This document shows, piece by piece, positions 44,985 through 53,071 of a DNA stretch of 64,000 nt. Where the stretch lies: the NCBI GenBank assembly GCA_030748735.1, contig JASMLK010000106.1, forward strand, positions 1-64,000. Reading direction: 5' to 3'. The notes under the pieces were generated by a model. The model ran no database searches and was not told the DNA's origin. It saw only the letters and a program-made list of their open reading frames with translations. The position numbers and the translations under genes were made by a program. The DNA comes from Myxococcota bacterium. GTDB lineage: Bacteria; Myxococcota_A; UBA9160; UBA4427. Numbering within the stretch: position 1 is the first letter of the stretch; each line of letters starts with the position of its first letter.

Positions 44985-47105
44985 ATGCAACGCAAGACCC
45001 AGGTCCTCATCGCCCTGGCCGGGCTCGTCGCCGGCATGTCGCTCGCGGGCTGCTCGCCCGACGACGAAGCGCCCGCGGCGAATCGAACGCCTGCGGCGAA
45101 TCGAGCGCCCGCGGCGGATCGAGCGCCTGCGGCGGATCGAGCGCCCGCTGGACAGGAAGCCGTTCTCGACAGCGACCCCCTCCCTGCGACACAGGTGGTG
45201 CCGGAGACTGAAGCGCCCGGCTTCCCCGAAACCTCTGTCGACGCCCAGCTCGAGACCCTCGAGATGATGAAGCAGGACATGGCGTTGGAGCGCCATCCCT
45301 CCGACGGGGGCGGGCGGGCGTGGCTTCGGCGGTTTGGGCGTGCTGACGGCACGCCGGGCGGGCTGAACGCGCGCGACCTCGCCCGCTTCGAGGTGGTCTA
45401 CGAAGCGGGGCCCCTGGGCATCGATGTCGGGGGAGAGCTCCACTTCCAGATTTCGCCCTTCTGGCAGTGGGATGCGCCGCAGACGCGCAATCCGGACGCG
45501 CGGGGGTACACGGTCGTCAGCACCGAAGCCGAAGGCGTCGAGCTGCAGCCGGTGTGGTTTGGGTCGGAGATTCTCTCGATCGGGATCGGGGGGCGGCGCC
45601 TCGAAGCCGGTGAACAGATCGAAATCGTCTACGGCGCGAACCCGGAGGGTGCGCGCATCGACATGTTCGCCGAACGCGAAGAGCGGCTGTGGATTTCGGT
45701 GGACGGCAACGCCGATGGCATCCGCAAGTTCGTGAAGGAATCGCCGCGCTTCGACATCGGCCCCGGACCTGCGAGTTTCGTCCACGCTGTCGTCCCGACG
45801 ACACTCGAGCCCGGTGAAGCATTCGAGATCCTGGTTTCGGTTCTCGACGTCGAAGGCAACGCGGGAATCCCGTTCGAGGGTGTCGCGCAGCTCAAAGTCC
45901 CACCGGGCCTCGAACTCGCCTCGCAGATCGAGTTTTCGGCGAGCGATGCCGGGCGCAAGCGGATCGGTGGCGTAGCCCGGGAAGCCGGGGTCTACCGAAT
46001 CGAAGTCTCGGTACGCGGACGCGACCTCGCTTCGGCGCCGCCCCTGCGCACCCGCTCGAACCCGATGATCGTCGAAGCGGGGATCGCCCGTGTGCGCTGG
46101 GGGGACGTCCACGGGCATTCCAATCTCTCCGACGGCACCGGGACCCCCGAAGATTATTTCACCTACGCGCGCGAATACGCGGGACTCGACTTCGTCGCCC
46201 TCACGGATCACGACCATTGGGGCATACAATTCCTCGACCAGCACCCCGAGATGTGGTCCCGCATCAAACGCGCCGTCGCGGCCAACAACAAGCCAGGCCT
46301 CTTCACGGCGCTGCTCGGCTACGAATGGACGAGTTGGCTGCACGGCCATCGCCACGTGCTCTACTTCGAAGACGAAGGCGATGTCCTCAGTACGATGGAC
46401 CCGCGCTACGAAACACCGCGCCAATTGTGGGACGCCCTCGAAGGCAAGGACGCCATGACCTTTGCCCACCATTCGGCCGGCGGACCGATCTCGACCAATT
46501 GGGCATACCCACCGGACCCCGTGCTCGAACCCCTGACCGAAATCGTGTCCGTCCACGGGGTGAGTGAGGACTACGACGCTCCCGGCGTCATCTACAATCC
46601 CGTGCGCGGCAACTTCGTTCGCGATGTCCTCCGCATCGGGTATCGCTTCGGCTTCATCGGTAGCGGTGATAGCCACGACGGTCATCCCGGCCTCGCCCAT
46701 GTTTCGAACGATGGCGGGTCGGGACTCGCGGCCGTCTTCACCGACGAGTTGGAGCGTGATGCCCTCCTCTCGGCCATGCGCGCACGCCATACGTTCGCGA
46801 CGAACGGTGCGCGAAGTTATCTACAGGTTTCGATCGACGGGGTCCCGATGGGCGGCGAGCTTCCCGCCTGGGAGGAAGGCGACCCGGACATGCAGACCCT
46901 CGAGATCCGGGTCATCGGCGACAGCGCGATCAAGCAGATCGACGTCATCCGGTCGGGGGCGATGTCGCAGGTCGAACTCGGCACCGCGCTCCAGTGGAAG
47001 GTCGAACGCGAGATCCCCCGCCTGCGCCGCGGCGAGTTCCACTATGTGCGCGTCGTCGAAACCAGCGGCGCCATGGCGTGGTCCAGCCCGATCTTCGCCA
47101 ACTGA
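44985..47105 (+). CDS. DUF3604/PHP-domain lipoprotein
   Basis: 706 residues. Lipobox MSLAGC, then a linker of four hexapeptide repeats APAANR/APAADR. A beta-rich domain follows (FHFQIS-like strands at 145-330), then a PHP-type metal hydrolase core: RVRWGDVHGHSNLSDGTGTP, FVALTDHDHWGIQFL, MTFAHHSAGGPI and FGFIGSGDSHDGHPGLAHVS. His and Asp clusters are intact. DUF3604 proteins are proposed hydrolases; the substrate is unknown. ATG 44985 is preferred to the TTG at 44964. The GT2 gene follows after 3 bp. Confidence 0.88.
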   Translation: MQRKTQVLIALAGLVAGMSLAGCSPDDEAPAANRTPAANRAPAADRAPAADRAPAGQEAVLDSDPLPATQVVPETEAPGFPETSVDAQLETLEMMKQDMALERHPSDGGGRAWLRRFGRADGTPGGLNARDLARFEVVYEAGPLGIDVGGELHFQISPFWQWDAPQTRNPDARGYTVVSTEAEGVELQPVWFGSEILSIGIGGRRLEAGEQIEIVYGANPEGARIDMFAEREERLWISVDGNADGIRKFVKESPRFDIGPGPASFVHAVVPTTLEPGEAFEILVSVLDVEGNAGIPFEGVAQLKVPPGLELASQIEFSASDAGRKRIGGVAREAGVYRIEVSVRGRDLASAPPLRTRSNPMIVEAGIARVRWGDVHGHSNLSDGTGTPEDYFTYAREYAGLDFVALTDHDHWGIQFLDQHPEMWSRIKRAVAANNKPGLFTALLGYEWTSWLHGHRHVLYFEDEGDVLSTMDPRYETPRQLWDALEGKDAMTFAHHSAGGPISTNWAYPPDPVLEPLTEIVSVHGVSEDYDAPGVIYNPVRGNFVRDVLRIGYRFGFIGSGDSHDGHPGLAHVSNDGGSGLAAVFTDELERDALLSAMRARHTFATNGARSYLQVSIDGVPMGGELPAWEEGDPDMQTLEIRVIGDSAIKQIDVIRSGAMSQVELGTALQWKVEREIPRLRRGEFHYVRVVETSGAMAWSSPIFAN
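45069..45151 (+). repeat. 18-bp in-frame tandem repeat in the DUF3604 gene
   Basis: Four units of GCGCCCGCGGCGAATCGA and variants (45069, 45087, 45105, 45123), then a partial fifth. They encode the hexapeptides APAANR, TPAANR, APAADR, APAADR. Probably a flexible lipoprotein linker; copy number may vary between strains. Confidence 0.8.
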
Positions 47106-47108
47106 TTG

Positions 47109-48161
47109 ATGAACACACCGCGGGCTTCGATCCTGCTTCCCGTCTTCGACGCCGAACGCTGGCTGGGTGTGTGCTTGCGAAGCCTGCAGCGTCAGCGCAT
47201 GGGCGACTGGGAATGCGTCCTGGTCGACGACGGCTCGAGCGATGGTTCGCTTGCGATCGCCCGCGAGTTCGCCGCGGGTGACCCGCGCATTCGCGTCTTC
47301 GCAGAACCACATGCGGGGCTCATCGCCGCCCTGCAGTTCGGCCTCGCACACTGCCGCGCCCCCATCGTGGTCCGCATGGACGCCGACGACTGGATGCACC
47401 GCGACCGGCTCGCCCTTCAATGCGCTGCATTCGATGACGACCGTTCCCTGTGTGCGGTGGGAACACGCGTGCGGCTGTTTCCGCGTTCGCGCGCCGGTGA
47501 CACCCGCGAACGCCCACTGCCCGGGGAAGAAGCGCGCGTGCGAACCGGACGCTTCGGATACGAGGCCTGGTTGAACGCGATCGAGTCTCCCCGCGACGTC
47601 GTTCGCAACGCCTGGATCGAATGTCCGATCGCCCACCCGACCCTCGCGATTCGACGAGAAGCCCTCGAACGCTTCGGTTACCGCGACGTCCCCTGGCCCG
47701 AGGACTACGACCTGGTGCTGCGTTTGATCGCGGCGGGCGAACGACTCGGCGTCGTTCCCAAGCGGCTCGTCGCCTGGCGCGAAGCCGGAGATCGGCTTTC
47801 GCGGCGAAGCACGCGCTACGACACCGACGCCTTCGCCGCGTGCAAGGCCGCCCACCTCGCACAGACCTTCCTGCGCGAGCGCGGCGACTATGGCCTGTGG
47901 GGCTACGGCGGAACCGGTCGGCTACTCGCTTCGAAGTTGCAGGAACACGGGCTCGCGCCCCGCCACATCGTCGATGTGCATCCGCGGCGCGTGGGTCAGC
48001 GAATTCGAGGCGCCCCCGTGATCGCACCCGAAGCGCTCGCGCACCACGAACGCACACCACTGGTGGTCTCCGTCGCCGGAACCGGTGCGCGGCAGGAGAT
48101 TCGCGGCTTTCTCGAAGGGCTCGACTATCGCGAGGGCCGCGACTTCGTCTGTGCGGCATAG
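47109..48161 (+). CDS. Glycosyltransferase family 2 with C-terminal Rossmann-like domain
   Basis: 350 residues. GT-A head: ASILLPVFDAERWLGVCLRS, CVLVDDGSSDGSLAIAREFA, PIVVRMDADDWMHRDRLALQ with the DAD metal motif, WPEDYDLVLRLIAAGERLGV. After about residue 250 a second, Rossmann-like module: GDYGLWGYGGTGRLLASKLQ, PRHIVDVHPRRVGQRIRGAP. The second part resembles nucleotide-sugar or NAD-binding folds. Likely an envelope glycan transferase. ATG 47109 preferred (TTG 47106 possible), 3 bp after the DUF3604 gene; ends close to convergent asnS. Confidence 0.88.
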   Translation: MNTPRASILLPVFDAERWLGVCLRSLQRQRMGDWECVLVDDGSSDGSLAIAREFAAGDPRIRVFAEPHAGLIAALQFGLAHCRAPIVVRMDADDWMHRDRLALQCAAFDDDRSLCAVGTRVRLFPRSRAGDTRERPLPGEEARVRTGRFGYEAWLNAIESPRDVVRNAWIECPIAHPTLAIRREALERFGYRDVPWPEDYDLVLRLIAAGERLGVVPKRLVAWREAGDRLSRRSTRYDTDAFAACKAAHLAQTFLRERGDYGLWGYGGTGRLLASKLQEHGLAPRHIVDVHPRRVGQRIRGAPVIAPEALAHHERTPLVVSVAGTGARQEIRGFLEGLDYREGRDFVCAA

Positions 48162-48179
48162 CCGCTCGCGGGGCGCGGA

Positions 48180-49565
48180 TCAGAACGCCGCGTTGCCTGG
48201 CACGCGCGGGAAGGGACTGATGTCGCGAATGTTCGCCACGCCTGTGATGAACTGAACCACGCGTTCGAAGCCGAGCCCAAAGCCCGCGTGGGGGACCGAG
48301 CCGTGGCGGCGAAGATCGAGGTACCACCAATATTCGTCTTCCGGCAGCCCGAGGTCGCGAATGCGCTGCAGCAGGACGTCGTGGCGGTGTTCGCGTTGCG
48401 AACCGCCGATGATCTCGCCGACCCCTGGCACGAGGACGTCCAGTGCACGCACCGTCTTCCCGTCCTCGTTCATGTACATGTAGAACGCCTTGATCTCGGC
48501 CGGATAGTCGGTCACGACGACCGGGCGCTTCACGTGTTCTTCCGCGAGAAAGCGCTCGTGCTCACTCTGGAGATCGATCCCCCAGCGCACGGGAAACTCG
48601 AAGTCGCGCCCCGAGGCTTCGAGAATCGAAATCGCTTCGGTGTAGGGGAGCTGCACGAAGTCGCTCTCGATGATGGTTTCGAGGTTCGAAACGATGCCGG
48701 GCGAGATGCGCTGGTCGAAGAACGCGAAGTCGTCCGGGCAGGCCTCCAGCACGTCGCGGAACACCGACTTCAAGAACGTCTCGGCCAACTCGGCGAGCCC
48801 CGCGAGGTCGCAGAAGGCCACTTCCGGTTCGACCATCCAGAACTCGGCGAGGTGGCGGGCGGTATTCGAGTTCTCCGAACGAAAGGTCGGACCGAAGGTG
48901 TAGACCTTCGAATGGGAGTGCGCGGCGATTTCGGCTTCGAGCTGCCCCGACACCGTAAGGTGTGCCTCGCTACCGAAGAAGTCCTGCGCGAAGTCGACGT
49001 TTCCGTCCTCGTCACGCGGCGGGTTCTTCGCGTCGAGGGTGCTCACTCGGAACATCTCGCCTGCACCTTCGGCGTCGGACAAGGTGATGATCGGCGAGTG
49101 GAGATAGAGGAAGTCGCGCTGCTGGAAGAAGTCGTGGATCGCACGCGAAGTCGCGTTGCGGACGCGAAGCACCGCACCGATCGTGTTGCTGCGGCTTCGC
49201 AGGTGCCCCAGGGTGCGGAGGAATTCGAGGGAATGGCGCTTCTTCTGGAGCGGGTAGTCGTCCCCGACCCCGCCCACGAGTTCGACCCTCGAAGCGTGGA
49301 TCTCGTACTTCTGGCCCTTGCCCTGGGATTCGACGAGTTCGCCCTCGACCTCGACCGCACAGCCCGTGGCGAGCTTGCGCACCGTCTCTTCGTATTCCGC
49401 GAGGTCCGGGCTCGCGACCGCCTGCAGGCCGGCGAAGCCCGAGCCGTCCGTAACCTCCAGGAATGAAACGTTTTTCGAGTGCCGTGCCGTGCGCAGCCAG
49501 CCTCGGATCAGCACCGCCCCGCCGGCGCTTTCGCGCGCCAGGATCTGCTTGATCGACTCGTCCAT
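48180..49565 (-). CDS. asnS: Asparagine--tRNA ligase
   Basis: 461 residues. OB-fold anticodon domain: VLIRGWLRTARHSKNVSFLE, VEGELVESQGKGQKYEIHAS. Class II core: MFRVSTLDAKN, FRSENSNTARHLAEFWMVEP, KRPVVVTDYPAEIKAFYMYM, and motif 3 HAGFGLGFERVVQFITGVAN. The ending IRDISPFPRVPGNAAF is characteristic of AsnS and not AspS. ATG 49565 has a strong GGGGGGAG site; the ORF-track start 49658 adds about 31 unsupported codons. Charges tRNA-Asn. Confidence 0.97.
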   Translation of the reverse strand: MDESIKQILARESAGGAVLIRGWLRTARHSKNVSFLEVTDGSGFAGLQAVASPDLAEYEETVRKLATGCAVEVEGELVESQGKGQKYEIHASRVELVGGVGDDYPLQKKRHSLEFLRTLGHLRSRSNTIGAVLRVRNATSRAIHDFFQQRDFLYLHSPIITLSDAEGAGEMFRVSTLDAKNPPRDEDGNVDFAQDFFGSEAHLTVSGQLEAEIAAHSHSKVYTFGPTFRSENSNTARHLAEFWMVEPEVAFCDLAGLAELAETFLKSVFRDVLEACPDDFAFFDQRISPGIVSNLETIIESDFVQLPYTEAISILEASGRDFEFPVRWGIDLQSEHERFLAEEHVKRPVVVTDYPAEIKAFYMYMNEDGKTVRALDVLVPGVGEIIGGSQREHRHDVLLQRIRDLGLPEDEYWWYLDLRRHGSVPHAGFGLGFERVVQFITGVANIRDISPFPRVPGNAAF

Positions 49566-49659
49566 CTCCCCCCCCTGTTCGATCCCTGCGGTCGCCACGG
49601 TACCGCGCGGGCGGCCAACCGGCCCGACGGGCCCTTTCGGCTTGTCGGCAGCTCGCAAA

Positions 49660-49673
49660 TGACGTCGATGTCA
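49660..49673. promoter_or_regulatory. TGACGT-CG-ATGTCA pseudo-palindrome (candidate TetR operator 1)
   Basis: TGACGTCGATGTCA, a near-perfect inverted repeat upstream of the tetR gene, centred 19 bp from the second palindrome. Spacing and position suggest binding of two TetR dimers. No experimental support. Confidence 0.5.
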
Positions 49674-49678
49674 GCGGG

Positions 49679-49702
49679 TGACATAAATGTCAGCCCATGT
49701 CA
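49679..49702. promoter_or_regulatory. TGACAT-AA-ATGTCA palindrome plus third half-site (candidate TetR operator 2)
   Basis: TGACATAAATGTCA (49679-49692) is a perfect 6-bp-arm inverted repeat with a 2-bp centre. A further ATGTCA half-site occurs at 49697-49702. It overlaps the ORF-track start (49687), which argues that the true tetR start lies downstream. Confidence 0.6.
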
Positions 49703-49758
49703 TAGTGAGGCGCATTGTCGCGCCATGCCTCCACCCGACCGACCGGAAAGCACCCAGG

Positions 49759-50421
49759 TTGAACGCCCGAGACGACAAACGAACGAGCGAGCAGGACGAC
49801 CGCCAACCCAGCGAGGGGGCTGCCGTCCGTTCCGCCGCGGCGCGCAGTCGCCAGGCCACGCGAGAGCGACTGCTCGAAAGCGGTCGCCAACTCTTCGCCA
49901 AGCAGGGACTCCACGGCGTGACGACCCATGACATCGCTCATGGCGCCGAAGTCGCGGCCGGCACCTTCTATCTCCACTTCAAGAACAAGCGCGAAGTCTT
50001 TCGCGAGATCGTCGACGGCTCGGTGGGCGAGCTGATCGAGTGCATCGAGAGCGCCGTCGAACCGTTCGTCGAAACCGATGATCTGGCCGGCGTGGTCCGG
50101 GCACAGGTCGAGGCCATGGTGGACTTCGCGGAAGACCATCGCGAAGTCATTCGCATGCTCTTCAGTGCCGACAGTGGCGCCGCCGCAGTCGGCTCCGACG
50201 TCTTGGATCTGCTCGCCTCGACGATCGCCGAAGGTCGCCGCGAGTTGATGGCGGCCGGCGTCGCGCCCAAGAACGTCGACCCCGCCGTGCTCGGCCAGGC
50301 AATGGTCGGCATGTGCGCACAGGTGCTTTCGTGGTGGAGCGAAGACCCGAGTCGCGTATCGCGCGACGCACTGATCGAGAGCCTCACCGAGATTCAGCGT
50401 TCGGGAACCCATCCCGTCTGA
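49759..50421 (+). CDS. TetR-family transcriptional regulator
   Basis: 220 residues from TTG 49759 (GTG 49705 is an alternative; ATG 49687 lies in the operator). DNA-binding domain: ATRERLLESGRQLFAKQGLH, GVTTHDIAHGAEVAAGTFYL, HFKNKREVFREIVDG with the classic helix-turn-helix and YLHF..K. The C-terminal ligand and dimer domain (VVRAQVEAMVDFAEDHREVI, QAMVGMCAQVLSWWSEDPSR) is typical of AcrR-like members. Probably represses itself and the downstream diiron gene through the TGACAT sites. Effector unknown. Confidence 0.9.
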   Translation: MNARDDKRTSEQDDRQPSEGAAVRSAAARSRQATRERLLESGRQLFAKQGLHGVTTHDIAHGAEVAAGTFYLHFKNKREVFREIVDGSVGELIECIESAVEPFVETDDLAGVVRAQVEAMVDFAEDHREVIRMLFSADSGAAAVGSDVLDLLASTIAEGRRELMAAGVAPKNVDPAVLGQAMVGMCAQVLSWWSEDPSRVSRDALIESLTEIQRSGTHPV

Positions 50422-50429
50422 TCACACCA

Positions 50430-50467
50430 CCCAGAAACCAGACTGCGGCTCGTTCCGCATTTCTGGG
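50430..50467 (+). promoter_or_regulatory. Bulged hairpin between tetR and the diiron gene
   Basis: CCCAGAAA (50430-50437) pairs exactly with TTTCTGGG (50460-50467), and TGCGG (50444-50448) with CCGCA (50455-50459). The loop is CTCGTT and there is a 6-nt left-hand bulge. It lies 9 nt after the tetR stop and about 34 nt before the AGGAG of the next gene. No U-tract follows, so a processing, attenuation or stability element is as likely as a terminator. Confidence 0.55.
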
Positions 50468-50517
50468 CGTGCTCGACGCAAGTGCGCCCGTACCAAAACC
50501 CAGGAGATTCGAAAGAC

Positions 50518-51660
50518 ATGGCACACCCCGTTGATCCGTCCATCACGCATCACCCGGCGTACAACACCCTCGACCGGGACGACTTTGGTTCGATGCTCTC
50601 GCTTGCGCGCTACGCCGAACGCACGAGCGACTTCGACCACATCATTTCCGCGACCGTCGATCACTTCTGGGACCCGAACGACCCGCGCTACATCGACTTC
50701 GCCGACGCGCAGTACGACTTCGACACGACGAACGAAACCCTCATGCCGCGCGACTTCTGCATCGAACTGCAGTGCGCCGTGGCGGACAAGCTCGACGAAG
50801 GCCAGCAGATCAGGCTCGCCAACGAGAACACGCGCTTCCAGCTTTCGAGCATCCTGCACGGCGAACAGGGGGCGCTTTCCCTCTCGGCCAGCCTCGCGAT
50901 GATCCTGCGCGACCCGGGCGCGCAGGAATACGCCACCAACCAGGCACGCGAAGAAGCCCGCCACGTGGCCGGCTTCAGCAACTACATCGCGAAGCGCTGG
51001 GGCACCCCGCTCGAGTCGGGGCCAACGCTCAAGAACCTGATGTGTGAAGTCGTCACGACACAGAAGGTCTACAAGAAGCTGATCGGCATGCAGATGCTGA
51101 TCGAGGGCCTCGCGATGGGGGCGTTCGCCACGATCAACGCCAACACGAACGACCCGCTGCTCCAGCGCTTGATCCAGTTCACCATGACGGACGAAGCCTT
51201 CCACCACAAGTTCGGCAAGATCTGGGCCGACAAGACCGTGCCCAAGCTCTCGCCCGAAGAACACGAAGTGGTCGAAGACTGGGCGGCCGAGTGCTTCCAG
51301 CACCTGCTCTTCAACCTGATCAACGCCGAACAGAAGCAGGCGATCTACGGCGAATTCGGGCTCGACTGGGAATGGGTGCGCAGTGCGGTCATCGAAGCGT
51401 TCAGCGATGAGGACCGACGCGCGTCGATGACGGAGAGCACGGACATCTTCCGGGTGCTGATCAAGACGCTGCTGAAGGCGGGCATCATCACCGACCGCAC
51501 GCGGCACATCTACGCGCAATGGGTCGACATGAACGAGCTCAATCGCGAGGACGCCGAAGTCGTCGGCACCGACGTCGCCGAAGAAGCGATGGATGTGCTG
51601 CGCGACATCAACCGTGGGCGCAAGAAGATCGGCAAGGCGCTGCGCAGCGTCGAGCTCTGA
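50518..51660 (+). CDS. Ferritin-like diiron protein (possible oxygenase/hydroxylase)
   Basis: 380 residues, mostly helical. Putative iron ligands come in the expected pairs: SILHGEQGALSLSASL (Glu), AREEARHVAGFSNYI (ExxH), IGMQMLIEGLAMGAFATINA (Glu), FTMTDEAFHHKFGKIWADKT (ExxH). This resembles the ferritin-like/R2-like superfamily of soluble diiron enzymes. No partner reductase adjacent. AGGAG at 50502-50506 supports ATG 50518 over 50482. Adjacent to tetR, so likely controlled by it. Confidence 0.8.
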   Translation: MAHPVDPSITHHPAYNTLDRDDFGSMLSLARYAERTSDFDHIISATVDHFWDPNDPRYIDFADAQYDFDTTNETLMPRDFCIELQCAVADKLDEGQQIRLANENTRFQLSSILHGEQGALSLSASLAMILRDPGAQEYATNQAREEARHVAGFSNYIAKRWGTPLESGPTLKNLMCEVVTTQKVYKKLIGMQMLIEGLAMGAFATINANTNDPLLQRLIQFTMTDEAFHHKFGKIWADKTVPKLSPEEHEVVEDWAAECFQHLLFNLINAEQKQAIYGEFGLDWEWVRSAVIEAFSDEDRRASMTESTDIFRVLIKTLLKAGIITDRTRHIYAQWVDMNELNREDAEVVGTDVAEEAMDVLRDINRGRKKIGKALRSVEL

Positions 51661-51724
51661 TCGAGACTCTACCTTTCGACGAGCGCTGGGTTCGCTTTCA
51701 GCAGCGGATCCGGCGCTCTGCGTT

Positions 51725-52498
51725 TCAGCCGCCGCGGCGTCGACCGAAGCCCGAACCCATGAGACCGGTCGCGACCAGCACGAGCAGCGCGACCGCCATC
51801 AGGTCCATGGCCAGCGGGCCGAAGCGACCGAAGATGCGGCCCGAGTGGAGGTCGGCGACGACGCGCGTGCGGGGAAGACCTTCCCCGCGGTAGCCGTGCA
51901 GGATGGCTTCGCGCTCTTCGGCGCTCGCCGGCGTCGACTCGCTCCATGTCACGTCGAGAGTCGGGTCATGGGGCTCCCAGCCGAGCAGGTCTGCGTCCGA
52001 AGCGAAGCGACCTTCGGGCGTTTCGACCGCAAGGCGTCGCTGCACAGTCATGCCAACGCGCACGACCTGCCCAGGCAACGATGCGGAATCCATCTGGTCG
52101 ACGATGGGTTCGCGATCGTCTGCGATCTTCGGGTCGGGGTCGAAGATGATGATGCGATCGTGCATCGCGAACGCGACGAAGCGCTGGACAGCCACTGCAC
52201 CGACGAGGGGGGAGCGGGTCGAGCCCACGAGACGACCGTCGAGATAGAGCCCATGCTCGAGACTCGCGGCGCTGTGCCGCCCCACTCCGTAGTGAACGAT
52301 CTCTTCACTGGGCGCCACGCCATACCAGCCGAGCAGCACTTCGGATGAAACCGTGCCCTTCATCCACGCGACATCGTCGACGTGATTGAGCAGCACTCCG
52401 GTCACCGCGAGCAAGAGCACCACGACTGCGGCGACCTGGCCGAGAAAGCGGTGTGCAGCGATGAAAGTCCTACGGCGCCTTGGATTGAGTCGTGCCAC
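51725..52498 (-). CDS. PepSY-associated membrane protein
   Basis: 257 residues. The N-terminal transmembrane segment HRFLGQVAAVVVLLLAVTGV carries the PepSY_TM HR motif; a large periplasmic loop and a second membrane segment (GPLAMDLMAVALLVLVATGL) near the C-terminus follow. The VVADLHSGRIFGRFG motif before the last helix is typical. PepSY_TM proteins act in ferric-siderophore reduction or membrane electron transfer in some bacteria. It overlaps the start of the upstream FMN-binding gene by 29 bp. Confidence 0.85.
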   Translation of the reverse strand: MARLNPRRRRTFIAAHRFLGQVAAVVVLLLAVTGVLLNHVDDVAWMKGTVSSEVLLGWYGVAPSEEIVHYGVGRHSAASLEHGLYLDGRLVGSTRSPLVGAVAVQRFVAFAMHDRIIIFDPDPKIADDREPIVDQMDSASLPGQVVRVGMTVQRRLAVETPEGRFASDADLLGWEPHDPTLDVTWSESTPASAEEREAILHGYRGEGLPRTRVVADLHSGRIFGRFGPLAMDLMAVALLVLVATGLMGSGFGRRRGG

Positions 52499-53009
52499 CG
52501 GGATGGTCTACCGCACGATCGAGCACGAGGGCCAGTCGCGCCACCTTCGTCGCAGCGCGAACCGACAAGGTCGCGCCGCTGATGCCGTCGATGTCGCGAT
52601 CGAGTTGGGTGTCTGCATCGACCCGGGCGCCTCGGTACTGGTCCATGAAGAAGGGGAAGCGGATCTCCCATCCGCGCGACTCACGATAGGTCAGAACCTT
52701 CACCGCTTCGATGTGACCGGCCTCGACCACGACGCCCAGGGTGATCGGTTCGACCTTGCCGATCTCGTCGAGAATCCAGGCACTTCGATCGCCCGACACC
52801 CAGTAGCGAACCCGGAGGTCGCGATAACGGTGGCCGAGGACGCGCTCGACTTCTTGCTGGAGATCGCCCGTGACCCACACCGCCTTTGCGAGGGGCGGTG
52901 CGTCGGGGAACGCCTCCGCGACGAAGGCGGCCGGGGTCTGATACACCTCGGCCGCACTCGCCTGCAGGGCGACGCCAAGCGACACGGCAATGATCCAGAA
53001 CGTTCGCAT
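52470..53009 (-). CDS. FMN-binding domain periplasmic protein
   Basis: 179 residues. Signal peptide MRTFWIIAVSLGVALQASAA, then a domain ending with IDGISGATLSVRAATKVARL. The SGATLS motif is the FMN-attachment (flavinylation) signature of RnfG/NqrC-type FMN-binding proteins. ATG 53009; the 5' extension of the ORF is unsupported. Coupled to the PepSY gene by a 29-bp overlap, suggesting that the two form a periplasmic or membrane electron relay. No ApbE-like FMN transferase in the window. Confidence 0.87.
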   Translation of the reverse strand: MRTFWIIAVSLGVALQASAAEVYQTPAAFVAEAFPDAPPLAKAVWVTGDLQQEVERVLGHRYRDLRVRYWVSGDRSAWILDEIGKVEPITLGVVVEAGHIEAVKVLTYRESRGWEIRFPFFMDQYRGARVDADTQLDRDIDGISGATLSVRAATKVARLALVLDRAVDHPGGTTQSKAP

Positions 53010-53071
53010 TCGAGGCCTGCTTTCTGTTTCCAGTCGACGATCGACCGGCACGATCGGATAGCGAATGCGGG

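Noticed and set aside
44922-46790. 622-aa minus-strand ORF opposite the DUF3604 gene
   Set aside because: It mirrors a clear PHP-domain gene and reads as acidic/His-rich low-quality protein without domains.
49687-49758. Upstream ATG 49687 or GTG 49705 as the tetR start
   Set aside because: ATG lies inside the TGACAT operator and the encoded residues do not look like a TetR N-terminus; GTG 49705 remains possible but has no Shine-Dalgarno.
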